A stretch of DNA of 64,000 bases, from assembly GCA_963677135.2 (NCBI GenBank), contig CAXXLS010000009.1:342068-406067 (forward strand), written 5' to 3'. The stretch comes from Seleniibacterium sp963677135. GTDB taxonomy: Bacteria; Desulfobacterota; Desulfuromonadia; Desulfuromonadales; Geopsychrobacteraceae. The position numbers and the translations under genes are program-made. This document shows, piece by piece, positions 1 to 9,633 of the stretch (its first letter is position 1; every line of letters starts with the position of its first letter). Below the pieces are notes generated by a model. The model saw only the letters and a program-made list of their open reading frames with translations. It did not search any database and was not told the DNA's origin.

Positions 1-202
1 GTTTTTCCCAGTAATTTTCAAAGCGCTTGACCCGGGACTTGATGGTGACGGCGATTCCGGCCGTCTCCAGCATGTCTCTGAGGCTGATATAGAGATCGTT
101 GATAAGAATTTCGTAAGCGGGTCTGAGGTCGGCATAGAGCTTGGCGGTCGTGGCCCGGTCGGGAAGTGTCTGGTTCGGCACCTTGCTGACTTTCATGGGC
201 AT
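1..202 (-). CDS. RelA/SpoT-domain (p)ppGpp synthetase, 5' part only
   Basis: The reading frame begins at ATG 202 (a second in-frame ATG is at 196) and runs off the left edge after 67 codons. The visible N-terminus has a tract of the type KLYADLRPAYEIL followed by a helix and then IKSRVKRFENYWEK. This resembles the entry into the RelA/SpoT nucleotidyltransferase fold, where a helical lead is followed by an I(K/S)xRVKxxxSxxEK signature. Members of the family make (p)ppGpp from ATP and GDP/GTP. No HD hydrolase domain precedes it, so it would be a small alarmone synthetase type if the rest is intact. The catalytic core lies outside the window, so activity cannot be judged. Confidence 0.7.
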   Translation of the reverse strand, partial: MPMKVSKVPNQTLPDRATTAKLYADLRPAYEILINDLYISLRDMLETAGIAVTIKSRVKRFENYWEK

Positions 203-413
203 ACCTCGCTGGGTCCGGACGGATGCGGGATACTGGCTATTGTCCCTGGGTGGTGACTTGGCTCCTGCTACTATACCTGCTACCATGACGCTTTCAAATA
301 ACTTTCTCTTAAGTCGTTGATTTTCGGACTAAAGATTATCAGGAGAGCGCCGATAAGTAACCCAGGAACGGATCTCCTATGTGACCAGAATCATCCAGGG
401 AAGGATTGCGACG

Positions 414-1133
414 ATGGCCGATCTGAAAGTGGGCGGGCCCCGAGCCTATCAACCCTATCGTGAGGTTGAAGCGGTTCCTGCCTATCCCAACATCAATCCA
501 CAGCAACCGCATGAACGGTATCCGGTCTCCCCTTATCCCGATGGCGCGGGCAGAGATGATCAGCCCCGGCGCAGATTTCGAGCGATGCGGCGGCTGATCG
601 ATGAACTCAAGAAAACCAGCACCATCAGCCGGGTGGACTACCAGACGGCTGAAGCCGAGTTGCGTGAGGTCGGCAGTACCATCGCCGAACAGGAACTGGT
701 TCCCCTGCTACTGGCCCATAAAATGACCATCGCCGAGGTGGAGTCCCTGTTCCTGTCAATGCGTCAGCAGCTTGCGCAGCCGGATCTGCGGACCGGGGCC
801 TCCCTGCCCGAGGAGCGCAATTTTTTACCGGTCTTCGTCCCGGGGCTGCTTGAAGGGCTCCTCTGCTTCCAGCAACTGACGTTGCCGCCAGCCGTGGGCA
901 ATGCGCAGATAGCGCAATTTCTTGGTGATGAAGGTCTTTATAGCACGATCGATCATAGGGTCGGGCTTGAAATAATTAAAACTAGTGAAGGGTCCGATGC
1001 GCTGTCCCTGAATATCCGGCTGCTGGTTGCTATCGGGGAAGTCGATGATGCCGGCAGGCGGGTGTTGCTTTATCAGCGTCCCGACGGTAGTTATGGGCTT
1101 TACGCCGACAAGCATATTGATCTGTCCATCTGA
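414..1133 (+). CDS. Hypothetical protein, 239 aa
   Basis: I do not recognise this protein. The start was set at ATG 414 because GGAAGG lies about nine bases upstream; the in-frame GTG at 381 has no good ribosome binding site. There is no signal peptide or membrane segment. The first 60 residues are rich in proline and tyrosine and look disordered (several PxYP units). The middle part (about 60 to 135) is helical and charged. The C-terminal 100 residues look like a compact alpha/beta domain ending in an YGLYADKHIDLSI tail. It stands alone, with 211 bases before it and 224 after it. Codon use matches its neighbours. Confidence 0.7.
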   Translation: MADLKVGGPRAYQPYREVEAVPAYPNINPQQPHERYPVSPYPDGAGRDDQPRRRFRAMRRLIDELKKTSTISRVDYQTAEAELREVGSTIAEQELVPLLLAHKMTIAEVESLFLSMRQQLAQPDLRTGASLPEERNFLPVFVPGLLEGLLCFQQLTLPPAVGNAQIAQFLGDEGLYSTIDHRVGLEIIKTSEGSDALSLNIRLLVAIGEVDDAGRRVLLYQRPDGSYGLYADKHIDLSI

Positions 1134-1357
1134 CTGCCGATCCGGAATTCGCACGGTCTCTCATGCACAACCATCACCATGGCAAAGTCGCGCCCCCTTT
1201 TGAAATGCCTCATTTCCCAGGGAATTCTGCCGCTTAGATTCTGAACCAGAGATAAATTTCATTTGCATGATTGACGGTTTGGGCATAAGTTGGGCCCTTT
1301 CTGACCAATTTGCAGCGTCACTGGCAGGCTGCGGACGATTTTTGAAGGAGTATTGTT

Positions 1358-1930
1358 ATGCAATTGAAAGATGTTGTTGCCGGGAACCGATCTTATCGGC
1401 GGTTTTACCAGGACTATTCCGTGACAGAGAACGCGCTGCGGGAGCTGGTCGATCTGGCCAGGCTGACCCCCAGCGCCGCCAACCTGCAACCATTGAAATA
1501 TGCTCTGTCAGCAGAGCCGGAACGGAATGAAAAAATCTTTGCTACCCTGAGTTGGGCCGGTTACCTGAAGGACTGGGCGGGTCCGGATGAAGGTGAAAAA
1601 CCGAGCGCTTATATCGTCCAGTTGCTTGATCGGGAGATCAGTAAATCCTGTGCCAGCGATCTGGGGATTGCTGCCCAGACCATCCTTCTTGGAGCCGTGG
1701 AAAAAGGCCTGGGCGGGTGTATTTTCGGCAACATCAGGCGCGATCAGTTAAAGGCTGTTCTCGGGCTTGGTGATCGTTTTGACATTCTTCAGGTGATCGC
1801 CCTCGGGAAACCGAAAGAAGAGGTCAAAATCGTCCCGGTTGGCGCGGATGGCAGCATCCGTTACTTCCGTGATGACGCGGGGGTCCACTATGTACCCAAG
1901 CGTGCCCTTGATGACATTATCATCGCCTAG
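1358..1930 (+). CDS. Nitroreductase family protein
   Basis: This is a 190-residue FMN-dependent nitroreductase-like protein, in the short single-domain size class. The N-terminal RSYRRF motif (residues 11 to 16) corresponds to the family's RRS(I/V)R-type FMN phosphate contact, followed by TPSAANLQPLKY, the usual SaxNxQPw segment. DLGIAAQTILLGAVEKGLGGCIFG is the conserved central helix and glycine turn. The ATG is preceded by GAAGGAG at good spacing. These flavoproteins reduce nitroaromatics, quinones or other acceptors with NAD(P)H; the substrate cannot be read from sequence. The gene converges on the patatin gene 25 bases downstream and seems monocistronic. Confidence 0.88.
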   Translation: MQLKDVVAGNRSYRRFYQDYSVTENALRELVDLARLTPSAANLQPLKYALSAEPERNEKIFATLSWAGYLKDWAGPDEGEKPSAYIVQLLDREISKSCASDLGIAAQTILLGAVEKGLGGCIFGNIRRDQLKAVLGLGDRFDILQVIALGKPKEEVKIVPVGADGSIRYFRDDAGVHYVPKRALDDIIIA

Positions 1931-1955
1931 CTTTTAGCGGTCCTGCCGGGCGTGT

Positions 1956-2816
1956 TCAGAGGATGGAACCGGCTGCCGCCAGGCCCATACGGTAACCTTC
2001 CTGCAGTTTGGCCTGGTCGGTGGTCAAGCGCGTTACGGCAAAGTCCGGCGGGGGAGCGACAACCCGGATCCGGCAGTCCTCCGGCGGCTGACTGATGAAA
2101 TCGAGGGACCGGTTGTAGCGCTCTGCCCGATTGATAATTGCCTCGGCCAGCGCCGGGGTCTTTTTCAACAGCAGGCGGGTCAGCCAGCCGGCACGAGCAG
2201 GCGGTTTCCGATATCCCCAAGGATGGGACAGAATCACCGTGATATCCCTGGCGCCCATCTGGTAGGCCCTGATCACCGGGATCGCGTCCGCGACGCCACC
2301 GTCGGTCAGCGGCTCACCCGCTACGACCGGGTAGGCGCGATAGATCAACGGCACGGAACAGGATGCCTTGAGCAGTTGCTCGAGGTTTTCGGAGGTGGCC
2401 AGGGTATACGCGGCGGTTCCGTCGACAACCCTGGTGACGACCACGTACAGAGGCAAAGGTTGGCTGGCGAAGCGGTGGAGATCCAGGCGGATTTCCCGGA
2501 TGGTGATCTCCCAGAGCCAGTCAAGATCGAACCAGTGTCCACCCGTCAGAAAGCGTGGGAACGAGATGAACTGGGGGCGGCAGGAATAGTCGGTCATGAC
2601 CTTGTGATTGCGTCCCCGCTGCCCGGCCAGCCAGGCCGCCAGGTTGGTCGAGCCGACGGAGACTCCAAGGCAGAAATCGAAGGGCTGGTAGCCGAGATCA
2701 TGGAAACCGTCCAGCACTCCGGCAGCGAAGATTCCGCGCATGGCCCCGCCTTCGACGACCAGTGCCCGTTGCCCGCCGGGTTCCGTCCTGCGACTGTCGG
2801 CAGTGTTATCCGTCAT
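1956..2816 (-). CDS. Patatin-like phospholipase
   Basis: The protein (286 aa) carries the patatin hallmarks in order: an oxyanion glycine loop EGGAMRG near residue 25, the serine nucleophile elbow GVSVGS near residue 55, and the catalytic DGG near residue 195. This Ser-Asp dyad hydrolyses acyl esters of phospholipids or neutral lipids. There is no signal peptide, so it is probably cytoplasmic or peripheral to the inner membrane. The start was set at ATG 2816, with GGGAGGGGGC just upstream; an ATG five codons earlier lacks such a site. It lies 20 bases after the DUF945 gene on the same strand and is probably co-transcribed with it. It resembles the YjjU subgroup, which is an uncertain assignment. 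Confidence 0.87.
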   Translation of the reverse strand: MTDNTADSRRTEPGGQRALVVEGGAMRGIFAAGVLDGFHDLGYQPFDFCLGVSVGSTNLAAWLAGQRGRNHKVMTDYSCRPQFISFPRFLTGGHWFDLDWLWEITIREIRLDLHRFASQPLPLYVVVTRVVDGTAAYTLATSENLEQLLKASCSVPLIYRAYPVVAGEPLTDGGVADAIPVIRAYQMGARDITVILSHPWGYRKPPARAGWLTRLLLKKTPALAEAIINRAERYNRSLDFISQPPEDCRIRVVAPPPDFAVTRLTTDQAKLQEGYRMGLAAAGSIL

Positions 2817-2836
2817 TGCCCCCTCCCGCATCGTCT

Positions 2837-4069
2837 TCAGAACCGGTCGTAGGGCCGACCGTTCACGTAGGCCTGTCCTTCCTCAAAGCGAAAGTCAAAT
2901 CGGTAAATCCCGGCATCCTCGGTTAGAAGTCCCCTGTCCAGGAGGTTGGCGGCCGGGTCTGCGCCACGGTCGGCCGCCGGTGTGGTCTGATTTGCCAGCT
3001 TGTCAAACAGGTTCTTGGCGATTTGGAGCTTCAGCGCCAGATCGCTGTTGTTGATCACTGCGAAGGGGGACATGTCCAGCTCAGAGCCGGCCAGGGTCCA
3101 GTGTCCGGTGCCAGCCAGGTTGCCATCCTCATGACTGAGCTGCAGGGTCTTGAGCTGCAGGTTGAAGCCTGAGCGCAGCAGCTGAAAATAGAGGTCGGCA
3201 AGGTCCGCCTGACTGATCTCTCCCCGGGCGGTGCGCAGGGAGAGCAGCTGGCGAAAGGTTTCAACAACGTTCTTGTCGATACCGTTCAGGGTGACGGAGA
3301 GAGCTCCGGTCCCGAACTCTTCCTTCTCCAGATGCAGTCCCTTGAAGGTCAGGTCCGCGGCCGCGGAAAAACGGCTTCCTGAAATCATCGAGCTGCCGCG
3401 GTAGCTGAGCTCCTCGAGGGCCGCTGGCGTAGCGCCCCCCGGACGATCGAGCAGGGCCTTGGCAACCGTCATTTCAGAAAAGAGGCCCGAGGGGGGTGTC
3501 TGCCGGATGACAGAGCGGATATTTTCGAGGATAATCCCATTTTTATTATTGTTTTTAAGGGTCAGGCCTTTAATAGAAAGGTCGGTTTCCAGTTCAGAAG
3601 AAGCGGCCTGACCGGTCACCACCAGGCGCAACTCATGAAGATTGAGGATACCGTTGTCGGATTGGTGATAAAGGGTGGGAATGGCCAGTTCCGAACGGAT
3701 GGTCCCGTCGGGATGGATAACCGTCACCAGAGGCAGGGACTCAAGGGTCGGTTCTGTCGCAGGAAGAGACTTCCCCTCGACCGGGGCGATGGTTGTACGG
3801 ATCTGAACACCCCAGAGAAAATGCCTGATCTGATGGCTCATGGTCAGGAGCCTGTCCCCATTGGTTACGACCAGAGTTTGGGCCCGGGCGCTGAAAAACT
3901 GCCTGGAATAGTTCTGCAGTTCGATTCTGGAAAGCGTGCCGAGCTGCCGGTTGAAAACAGTGAGCTGGCGGATAAAGGTCCGTTCGGTCCGCTGTCCAAG
4001 GAAATAGGTCGCCGCAAACAGGACGATCAGGATCAGAATAAGACAGGTTGTGATGATTTTTTTGAGCAT
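2837..4069 (-). CDS. DUF945 (YdgA-like) membrane-anchored protein
   Basis: The 410-residue protein starts with a single hydrophobic segment (residues about 5 to 24), then a long extracytoplasmic region without cysteines. The layout of repeating amphipathic strands (TFIRQLTVFNRQLG near the start, ADLTFKGLHLEKEEFG in the middle, YVNGRPYDRF at the end) fits the DUF945/YdgA family of periplasm-facing, inner-membrane-anchored proteins, whose function is not established. The TT-rich start region and ATG at 4069 agree with a signal-anchor. It sits between the YbbP-type permease (126 bases upstream) and the patatin gene (20 bases downstream), all leftward, which hints at an envelope-lipid role by context only. 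Confidence 0.78.
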   Translation of the reverse strand: MLKKIITTCLILILIVLFAATYFLGQRTERTFIRQLTVFNRQLGTLSRIELQNYSRQFFSARAQTLVVTNGDRLLTMSHQIRHFLWGVQIRTTIAPVEGKSLPATEPTLESLPLVTVIHPDGTIRSELAIPTLYHQSDNGILNLHELRLVVTGQAASSELETDLSIKGLTLKNNNKNGIILENIRSVIRQTPPSGLFSEMTVAKALLDRPGGATPAALEELSYRGSSMISGSRFSAAADLTFKGLHLEKEEFGTGALSVTLNGIDKNVVETFRQLLSLRTARGEISQADLADLYFQLLRSGFNLQLKTLQLSHEDGNLAGTGHWTLAGSELDMSPFAVINNSDLALKLQIAKNLFDKLANQTTPAADRGADPAANLLDRGLLTEDAGIYRFDFRFEEGQAYVNGRPYDRF

Positions 4070-4195
4070 GGATCCGTCCAGGTCCTTGAAAAAAAAGTGT
4101 CAGTCAGGTTTCATGCCGGTCGGCATTCCCTCTCTTGACCATAAAGCGGGACAATTCAGGACGCAACGGCTTTTTGCGTAGGTTGCTTTCATCGG

Positions 4196-6715
4196 TCATT
4201 CCTGGCGCAGATAGCTCGACGGTTTCTGGCCAAGGGCTTTCCAGGTGCCGGCCAGGCCGAGAACCAGGGTCAGGAGGACACCGATTGCCAGGGTGGCGAA
4301 AATGACTCCCGGTGCGACCCGGTAGGTCGCTTCAAGAGGTCCGCGGATGATGGCCAGGGCGGCCAGAGAGCCGGCGACCAGGCTGACCAGGCCGGCACTG
4401 AGTCCCAGCACGATGAATTCGGCGGCGAATGTGGCCAGAATATCTTTCCTGGTCGCGCCACACACTTTGAGGATGACCGCATCGCGGATGCGGCGGTGCT
4501 GGTCGGCCGAAACCGCCCCGGTCAGGACCAGCAGCCCACTGATCAGGGCGATGGCGGCCACCCCTTTGAACACCCAGGCGATCCGCCGCAGGGTGGTCGA
4601 GACATTGGCCAGCACTTCCCGGACCGAAAGCGCCGAAACGTTGGTAAAGCGATCCGTGACCTGGCGGTAAACCGTTTCCTCGATATCCGGCGCAAGCTGG
4701 GCGGCTGCGATGTAGGTCTGAGGTGCTCTTTCCAGGGTCCCCGGAGCGAACAGCAGGGCAAAATTCAGTTCCAGGCTGGACCAGTCGACCTCCCTGAGAT
4801 TGGCGATTTCAGCGGTCAGGGTGCGGCCGAGGATGTTGACCTCGAGGGTATCGCCGATGCCGATCCCGAAGCCTTCGGCGAGGTCACTGGTGAGGGACAA
4901 TTGGGGCGGACCCTGATAATCTTCGGGCCACCAGTGTCCCTCGGTCAGCACGGTTCCCGGCGGGAGCGTGGCGCTGTAGCTCAGGTAACGATCGCCGCGC
5001 ACCGCCCAGCTGACATCAGGTGCAATCCTCGCCTGATCCACCGGCACGCCGTTAATGGCAACGATCCGGCCGCGCAGGGTCGGTGATACGGAGAGGGAAT
5101 TGCCTTCCGGCAGGGTCTTGAAAATATCCTTAAACCCCGGCAGCTGATGGGGTTGAATATCGAAGAAGAAATAAGCCGGGGCGTCTTTGGGGAGGGTTTC
5201 ATTGACCATGTCATTGAGGTTGGTCTGAACCTGGGCGATCATGACCAGAACCGTGAGGCCGATCCCCAGGGAGAACAGAATCCCGGCAGCCGGGGACCCC
5301 GGTCGCGCAATATTGGCCCGGGCCAGGCGTAAAGGAGCATATCTGCTGTCGGGCAGACGGGCGGTTATGCGGATGGTCAGGCCGGCAAGCAGGCGGAACA
5401 GCATGAAACACAAAGCGGTGCCGACCAGAAACCAGATCGCCAGCCTGCGGTCCGGGCTGCTCAGGATCGCCAGAATCACCAGCAGGGACGCCGTCAGGCC
5501 GGTTGCGGCCGTCATCGCCGGCCCGGTCCGGACCTCGTCCAGTTCGCCGTAGCCCCGGAACAGGGAGGCCGGAGACACCCGACAGGCCTTGCCGAGTTCC
5601 TGGAGGGAGAACAGAACGGCGATGAGCAGACCGTAGAGCATGGCGACCAGCCAGATCCGCGGGTAGATTCCCGGTTCCATGGGGAGGGGGAAGGCACTTC
5701 CGTAGAAGCGGACGACCAGCCAGGGAACCATGGCGCCGGCGGCGACTCCCGCTGCGGAGCCGATCCCTCCCAGCAGCAGGATCTGGAGAAGATAGGTGGT
5801 GAAGATGGTGCCGCGTGTTGCGCCCAGGCATTTCAGGGTGGCGATATTCTGGATCTTTCCGGCCAGGTAGCCGCGTACCGCGCCAGTCACGCCCAGTCCC
5901 CCGACCAACAGTGAGCAGAGGCCGAGAAGCGTCAGGTTGGTTTCCATGCGGTCGAGAAAATTGCGCACCCGCGGCGCGGCGTCCCGCCAGGTGCGAATCC
6001 GCCAGCCGGCATCGGGGAACTGTTGGTCGAGCCGGGCTTTTACAGCTTCTGCCTGGGCTCTGTCAGGCAGCCTGATGCGATAGGAATAGCGGACCAGACT
6101 GCCCGGTTGAACCAGTCCGGTGGCGGCCAGCTGAGCGGCTGAAATCATCAGGCGCGGTCCCAGGTTGAAGGCGCGAATGCTGCGGTCCGGTTCGTTTTCG
6201 ATGACGCCGCGGATCTCAAACGCCTGATCCCCGACCAGAACGTGATCCCCTACCCTGACGTCAAAGCGCTTCAGAAACGCGCTTTCGGCGACCGCCCCGG
6301 CTCCGGCCAGGGCCTCGGTGAGGGACGCTGATCCCGTGATCCTGATCCGACCGTAGAGGGGGTAGCCGGCATCGACGGCTTTCAGCTCGATGAGACCGCG
6401 TTCAGCATTCCGTTCGGCTCTGGCCATGGTGCGGAGGTCCTGGACCAGAGACAGCCGGCCGAGGGTTTGGGCAAAGTTGAGCTGCTCCTGGTCGAGAGGC
6501 CTGTGGTTGAGGCGAATTTCGAGGTCTCCGCCGAGCAGGGCTCCGGCATCATGGAGGAGCCCCTGGCGGGCGGCGGCACTGAAATGGCCGATGGCCGAGA
6601 TGGCGAAAATGCCGAGGAACAGGCAGGTCACAAAGACGCCGAATCCCCGCAGGCCCTGCCGTAATTCGCGCCGCATCAGGCGCAGCGACTGCTGCATTAG
6701 TGAGAAGCTGGTCAT
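4196..6715 (-). CDS. ybbP: FtsX-like ABC transporter permease, YbbP type
   Basis: This is an 839-residue permease with the duplicated FtsX/MacB-like plan of the YbbP family. An N-terminal membrane helix (about 25 to 48) is followed by a large periplasmic domain, a set of helices around 260 to 460, a second periplasmic domain, and a final three-helix FtsX unit ending near the C-terminus. The ATG at 6715 lies four bases after the stop of the partner ATPase; an in-frame TTG at 6727 would overlap it and was not chosen. With YbbA it should form an exporter of hydrophobic or lipid-like substrates across the inner membrane. The same tesA-ybbA-ybbP arrangement is known in E. coli. Confidence 0.9.
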   Translation of the reverse strand: MTSFSLMQQSLRLMRRELRQGLRGFGVFVTCLFLGIFAISAIGHFSAAARQGLLHDAGALLGGDLEIRLNHRPLDQEQLNFAQTLGRLSLVQDLRTMARAERNAERGLIELKAVDAGYPLYGRIRITGSASLTEALAGAGAVAESAFLKRFDVRVGDHVLVGDQAFEIRGVIENEPDRSIRAFNLGPRLMISAAQLAATGLVQPGSLVRYSYRIRLPDRAQAEAVKARLDQQFPDAGWRIRTWRDAAPRVRNFLDRMETNLTLLGLCSLLVGGLGVTGAVRGYLAGKIQNIATLKCLGATRGTIFTTYLLQILLLGGIGSAAGVAAGAMVPWLVVRFYGSAFPLPMEPGIYPRIWLVAMLYGLLIAVLFSLQELGKACRVSPASLFRGYGELDEVRTGPAMTAATGLTASLLVILAILSSPDRRLAIWFLVGTALCFMLFRLLAGLTIRITARLPDSRYAPLRLARANIARPGSPAAGILFSLGIGLTVLVMIAQVQTNLNDMVNETLPKDAPAYFFFDIQPHQLPGFKDIFKTLPEGNSLSVSPTLRGRIVAINGVPVDQARIAPDVSWAVRGDRYLSYSATLPPGTVLTEGHWWPEDYQGPPQLSLTSDLAEGFGIGIGDTLEVNILGRTLTAEIANLREVDWSSLELNFALLFAPGTLERAPQTYIAAAQLAPDIEETVYRQVTDRFTNVSALSVREVLANVSTTLRRIAWVFKGVAAIALISGLLVLTGAVSADQHRRIRDAVILKVCGATRKDILATFAAEFIVLGLSAGLVSLVAGSLAALAIIRGPLEATYRVAPGVIFATLAIGVLLTLVLGLAGTWKALGQKPSSYLRQE

Positions 6716-6719
6716 GGTT

Positions 6720-7395
<676 letters not shown>

Positions 7396-7397
<2 letters not shown>

Positions 7398-8124
7398 GAA
7401 AGCTCCTGTTTGCTGGTTTCTAACCGTGATTATAATACTTTTCGGAGTCAAGATGGGATATGCGGCCGAAAAAATGACCATTCTCGCCTTTGGCGACAGC
7501 CTGACGGCCGGATACGGACTGGCCGGTGAGGACGCATTCCCGGGGCGCCTGGAGAAAGCGTTAAGCGAGAAGGGATACCGGGTCCGGGTTGTCAATGCCG
7601 GGGTTTCCGGCGATACCAGCGCCGGCGGCGCGGCCCGCATCGGCTGGAGCCTTGCCGACCAGCCCGACCTGGTTATCCTGGAGCTCGGCGCCAATGATGC
7701 TCTGCGCGGGCTGGACCCCGAACAGACGAGGACGAACCTCGCGACCATCATCACCCAAAGTCGGGCGGCCGGTGCCCGGGTCCTGCTGGCCGGGATGAAG
7801 GCCCCCCGCAGCCTGGGGGAGGATTATGTCCGGCGCTTTGACGCCGTCTATCCGGAACTGGCTGCCGAGTTCAACCTCCCCCTCTATCCTTTTTTCCTGG
7901 ACGGGGTCACCGGGAATCCCGCCTTGAACCAGGAGGACGGTATCCATCCCAATGCCGCTGGGGTGCGTGTTATCGTCGAGCGGATCCTGCCCTATGTTGA
8001 GCAGATCCTGGCTCAGCTTGAGGGGGCCGTGGCGGATTTTTCAGGAGCTGCCGCCCGACAACGCGGTGGTCGGCTGCCGAGGACTGCCGGGAGCGAGGTT
8101 TATCTTCTCCAGGAAGGCAAGTAA
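7396..8124 (+). CDS. tesA: TesA-like GDSL thioesterase/arylesterase
   Basis: A 242-residue SGNH/GDSL hydrolase with a signal peptide (MKAPVCW, then a hydrophobic run to about residue 20). Block I is FGDSLTAGYGL, the block II glycine follows in NAGVSGDTS, block III is GANDAL and block V is DGIHPNAAG, giving the Ser-Asp-His triad. TesA is a periplasmic thioesterase I/protease I/lysophospholipase L1. ATG 7396 was chosen over an upstream ATG at 7375 because AGGA sits at good spacing and the signal peptide begins there. The last 30 or so residues go beyond the usual TesA end and overlap the oppositely oriented pseudouridine synthase gene by 84 bases. Confidence 0.92.
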
Positions 8125-8958
8125 TTCGTCCGGGAGGGGACAGCTGATATCGATCTGCTGTCCGTGGAAAGGGTCGGTGAAGGACAATCTGCTGCAGTGC
8201 AGGAACAGTCGGGAGAGTTCTGGCGGACAGGGGCCGCGATAGCGACGATCACCGAACAGGGGATGCCCCGTTTCTGAGAACTGGCGGCGAATCTGATGCT
8301 GGCGACCGGTTTCCAGGCGCACTTCCACCAAAGATGCGGTTTTATTTGCCGAAATCGTTCGAAAGCCGCTGGCGGCATACTTGATCTTCCCCTTCGCCGG
8401 AAGCTCCGATACCAGGGTCCCCTGGGCGGCAGTTTTTCCTTTTACCAAGGCCAGATAGATTTTGTTGACCTCGCCGCTCATAAAAACCTGTCCCAATTCA
8501 GAACAGCTTTTCTTTCCCTTGCCGAAGAGGACCGGACCGGAGGTCTCCAGGTCCAGCCGCTGGATGGGACTGACCTGAAATTTTTCTTTCCGGGATAAAA
8601 AATAGTCCGCTATTTGATCCGTCAGATTGTTCTGCTCATGCCCTTTTCCGGTATGGACAGCCACTCCCGAAGGCTTGTTGACAATCAGAATTTCACGCGA
8701 CTCAAAGAGGATGTCTAGGGGGTGGGACTTCTGGTTGGACGCTTCTAACAACTCAAGAATACGTTGACTTTGAGGCAATCGTATACAATCGCCGCGGTGC
8801 ACCGTGGCGCCGGATTCGAGGACCTGGTCACCGTTTCTGATCCGCCCTTTCCTGACCAGTTGGCGCAGGTAGCCGGACGGTGCGGCAGGCAGGCGACTCT
8901 GCAGAAAGTCTTCAATGGTCGAACCATGGGCAAATTCTGAAACGGTCAGTTCCGGCAT
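8041..8958 (-). CDS. RluA-family pseudouridine synthase
   Basis: The 305-residue protein has an N-terminal S4-like RNA-binding domain (about residues 5 to 65) and a catalytic RluA domain. The catalytic aspartate is in QRLDLETSG; most family members have His where this has Gln. The later RLETGRQHQIRRQ and HPLFGDRRY segments are typical. It converts uridine to pseudouridine in rRNA or tRNA; the site cannot be told. ATG 8958 has AAGGAG nine bases upstream; ATG 8976 is the alternative. The C-terminal 27 residues are encoded antisense to the tesA tail and look like an added, non-conserved extension. Confidence 0.88.
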   Translation of the reverse strand: MPELTVSEFAHGSTIEDFLQSRLPAAPSGYLRQLVRKGRIRNGDQVLESGATVHRGDCIRLPQSQRILELLEASNQKSHPLDILFESREILIVNKPSGVAVHTGKGHEQNNLTDQIADYFLSRKEKFQVSPIQRLDLETSGPVLFGKGKKSCSELGQVFMSGEVNKIYLALVKGKTAAQGTLVSELPAKGKIKYAASGFRTISANKTASLVEVRLETGRQHQIRRQFSETGHPLFGDRRYRGPCPPELSRLFLHCSRLSFTDPFHGQQIDISCPLPDELLAFLEKINLAPGSPRQPTTALSGGSS

Positions 8959-9097
8959 GTTTTTCTTCTCCTTCATGAGGCCCCTGACGGGCCGGATCCC
9001 AAGAGTCTGGATGCGAAGTTTTAAACCAACGGTCTATACAGCAAAACAAAAAACGGGATAAGTTACTGATTTTTCGACACTTTTTTGTTTTTTTTGC

Positions 9098-9125
9098 TTG
9101 AAATCCCCAGGGATTGCTGTATACT
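9098..9125 (+). promoter_or_regulatory. Sigma-70 promoter for the zinc-ribbon gene
   Basis: TTGAAA (9098-9103) and TATACT (9120-9125) are separated by 16 bases. They sit in a very AT-rich stretch with T-tracts (9061-9100) that could act as an UP element. The start codon at 9181 would lie about 50 bases after the transcription start, and AAGGAG precedes it. Confidence 0.6.
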
Positions 9126-9180
9126 TCCTGTAAGCATCAAGTGTGAATAATAACTTCATATAGGACAAAGGAGATCAATT

Positions 9181-9396
9181 ATGAAGTGCCCAGTATGTCA
9201 CAGTCTCGATCAGAACGAAATGGATCTGCAGTCAGATCAGTTTAAAGAAGACATTTTCGAATGCCACCACTGCGGAGCCGTCTGGGCAGTCAATCATGAT
9301 CTTCTTGAAATGGTTAATGATCCTCAGGCCGAATCATTCCTCGCCGCCATGACCGAAACGGTTGAGAGTGATGATTACTGCTTCGCAACAGCCTGA
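9181..9396 (+). CDS. Small zinc-ribbon-like protein, 71 aa
   Basis: A 71-residue acidic protein. MKCPVCHS at the N-terminus and ECHHCGAVWAVN at about residues 28 to 38 give two CxxC knuckles, the pattern of a rubredoxin-like or zinc-ribbon fold that binds one metal. The C-terminal half is acidic and helical and ends in DDYCFATA. An AAAGGAG ribosome binding site, a near-consensus promoter and a strong terminator make this a well-expressed single-gene unit. I do not know a named family for it. It could be a metal-binding or regulatory protein; nothing nearby suggests a partner. Confidence 0.75.
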   Translation: MKCPVCHSLDQNEMDLQSDQFKEDIFECHHCGAVWAVNHDLLEMVNDPQAESFLAAMTETVESDDYCFATA

Positions 9397-9423
9397 AGCG
9401 GATCCGCAAGCAACTGACAATTC

Positions 9424-9452
9424 AAAAGCCGCCGGGGCTCCCGGCGGCTTTT
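9424..9452 (+). terminator. Rho-independent terminator of the zinc-ribbon gene
   Basis: A 13-bp perfect stem (AAAAGCCGCCGGG with CCCGGCGGCTTTT) closes a three-base GCT loop and runs into TTTTGTCGTTTTT. Because the stem begins with A-residues it would also work for transcripts from the other strand. Confidence 0.88.
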
Positions 9453-9572
9453 GTCGTTTTTCCTTTCCGAAAACCTGACGCCCCAATCCCCGGATTGCCC
9501 GGTTCAAATCCTGTGGGCATGGTGTCTTGTTCTTTTCTGGCCAGTCATCAGTCTGCATGCCATTAAAAATGA

Positions 9573-9606
9573 GTCAATTGACTAAATCTGGTCAGCCGAC
9601 TAAATT
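9573..9606 (+). promoter_or_regulatory. Promoter and probable TetR operator of tetR-ltaE-thpR
   Basis: TTGACT (9578-9583) and TAAATT (9601-9606) are spaced by 17 bases. Two 14-base near-direct repeats, GTCAATTGACTAAA (9573-9586) and GTCAGCCGACTAAA (9591-9604), overlap the promoter. Each contains a dyad of the GTCA-nn-TGAC type, the first one perfect. This is what an autorepressor site of the adjacent TetR protein would look like; binding is inference. Confidence 0.6.
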
Positions 9607-9633
9607 TTAGTTATCCTGGATCCGGAGGAGGCA

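Noticed and set aside
7398..7754. N-terminal extension of ybbA by over 100 codons
   Set aside because: The stretch is antisense to tesA, and ATG 7397 has an AGGAGC site and gives the normal protein start.
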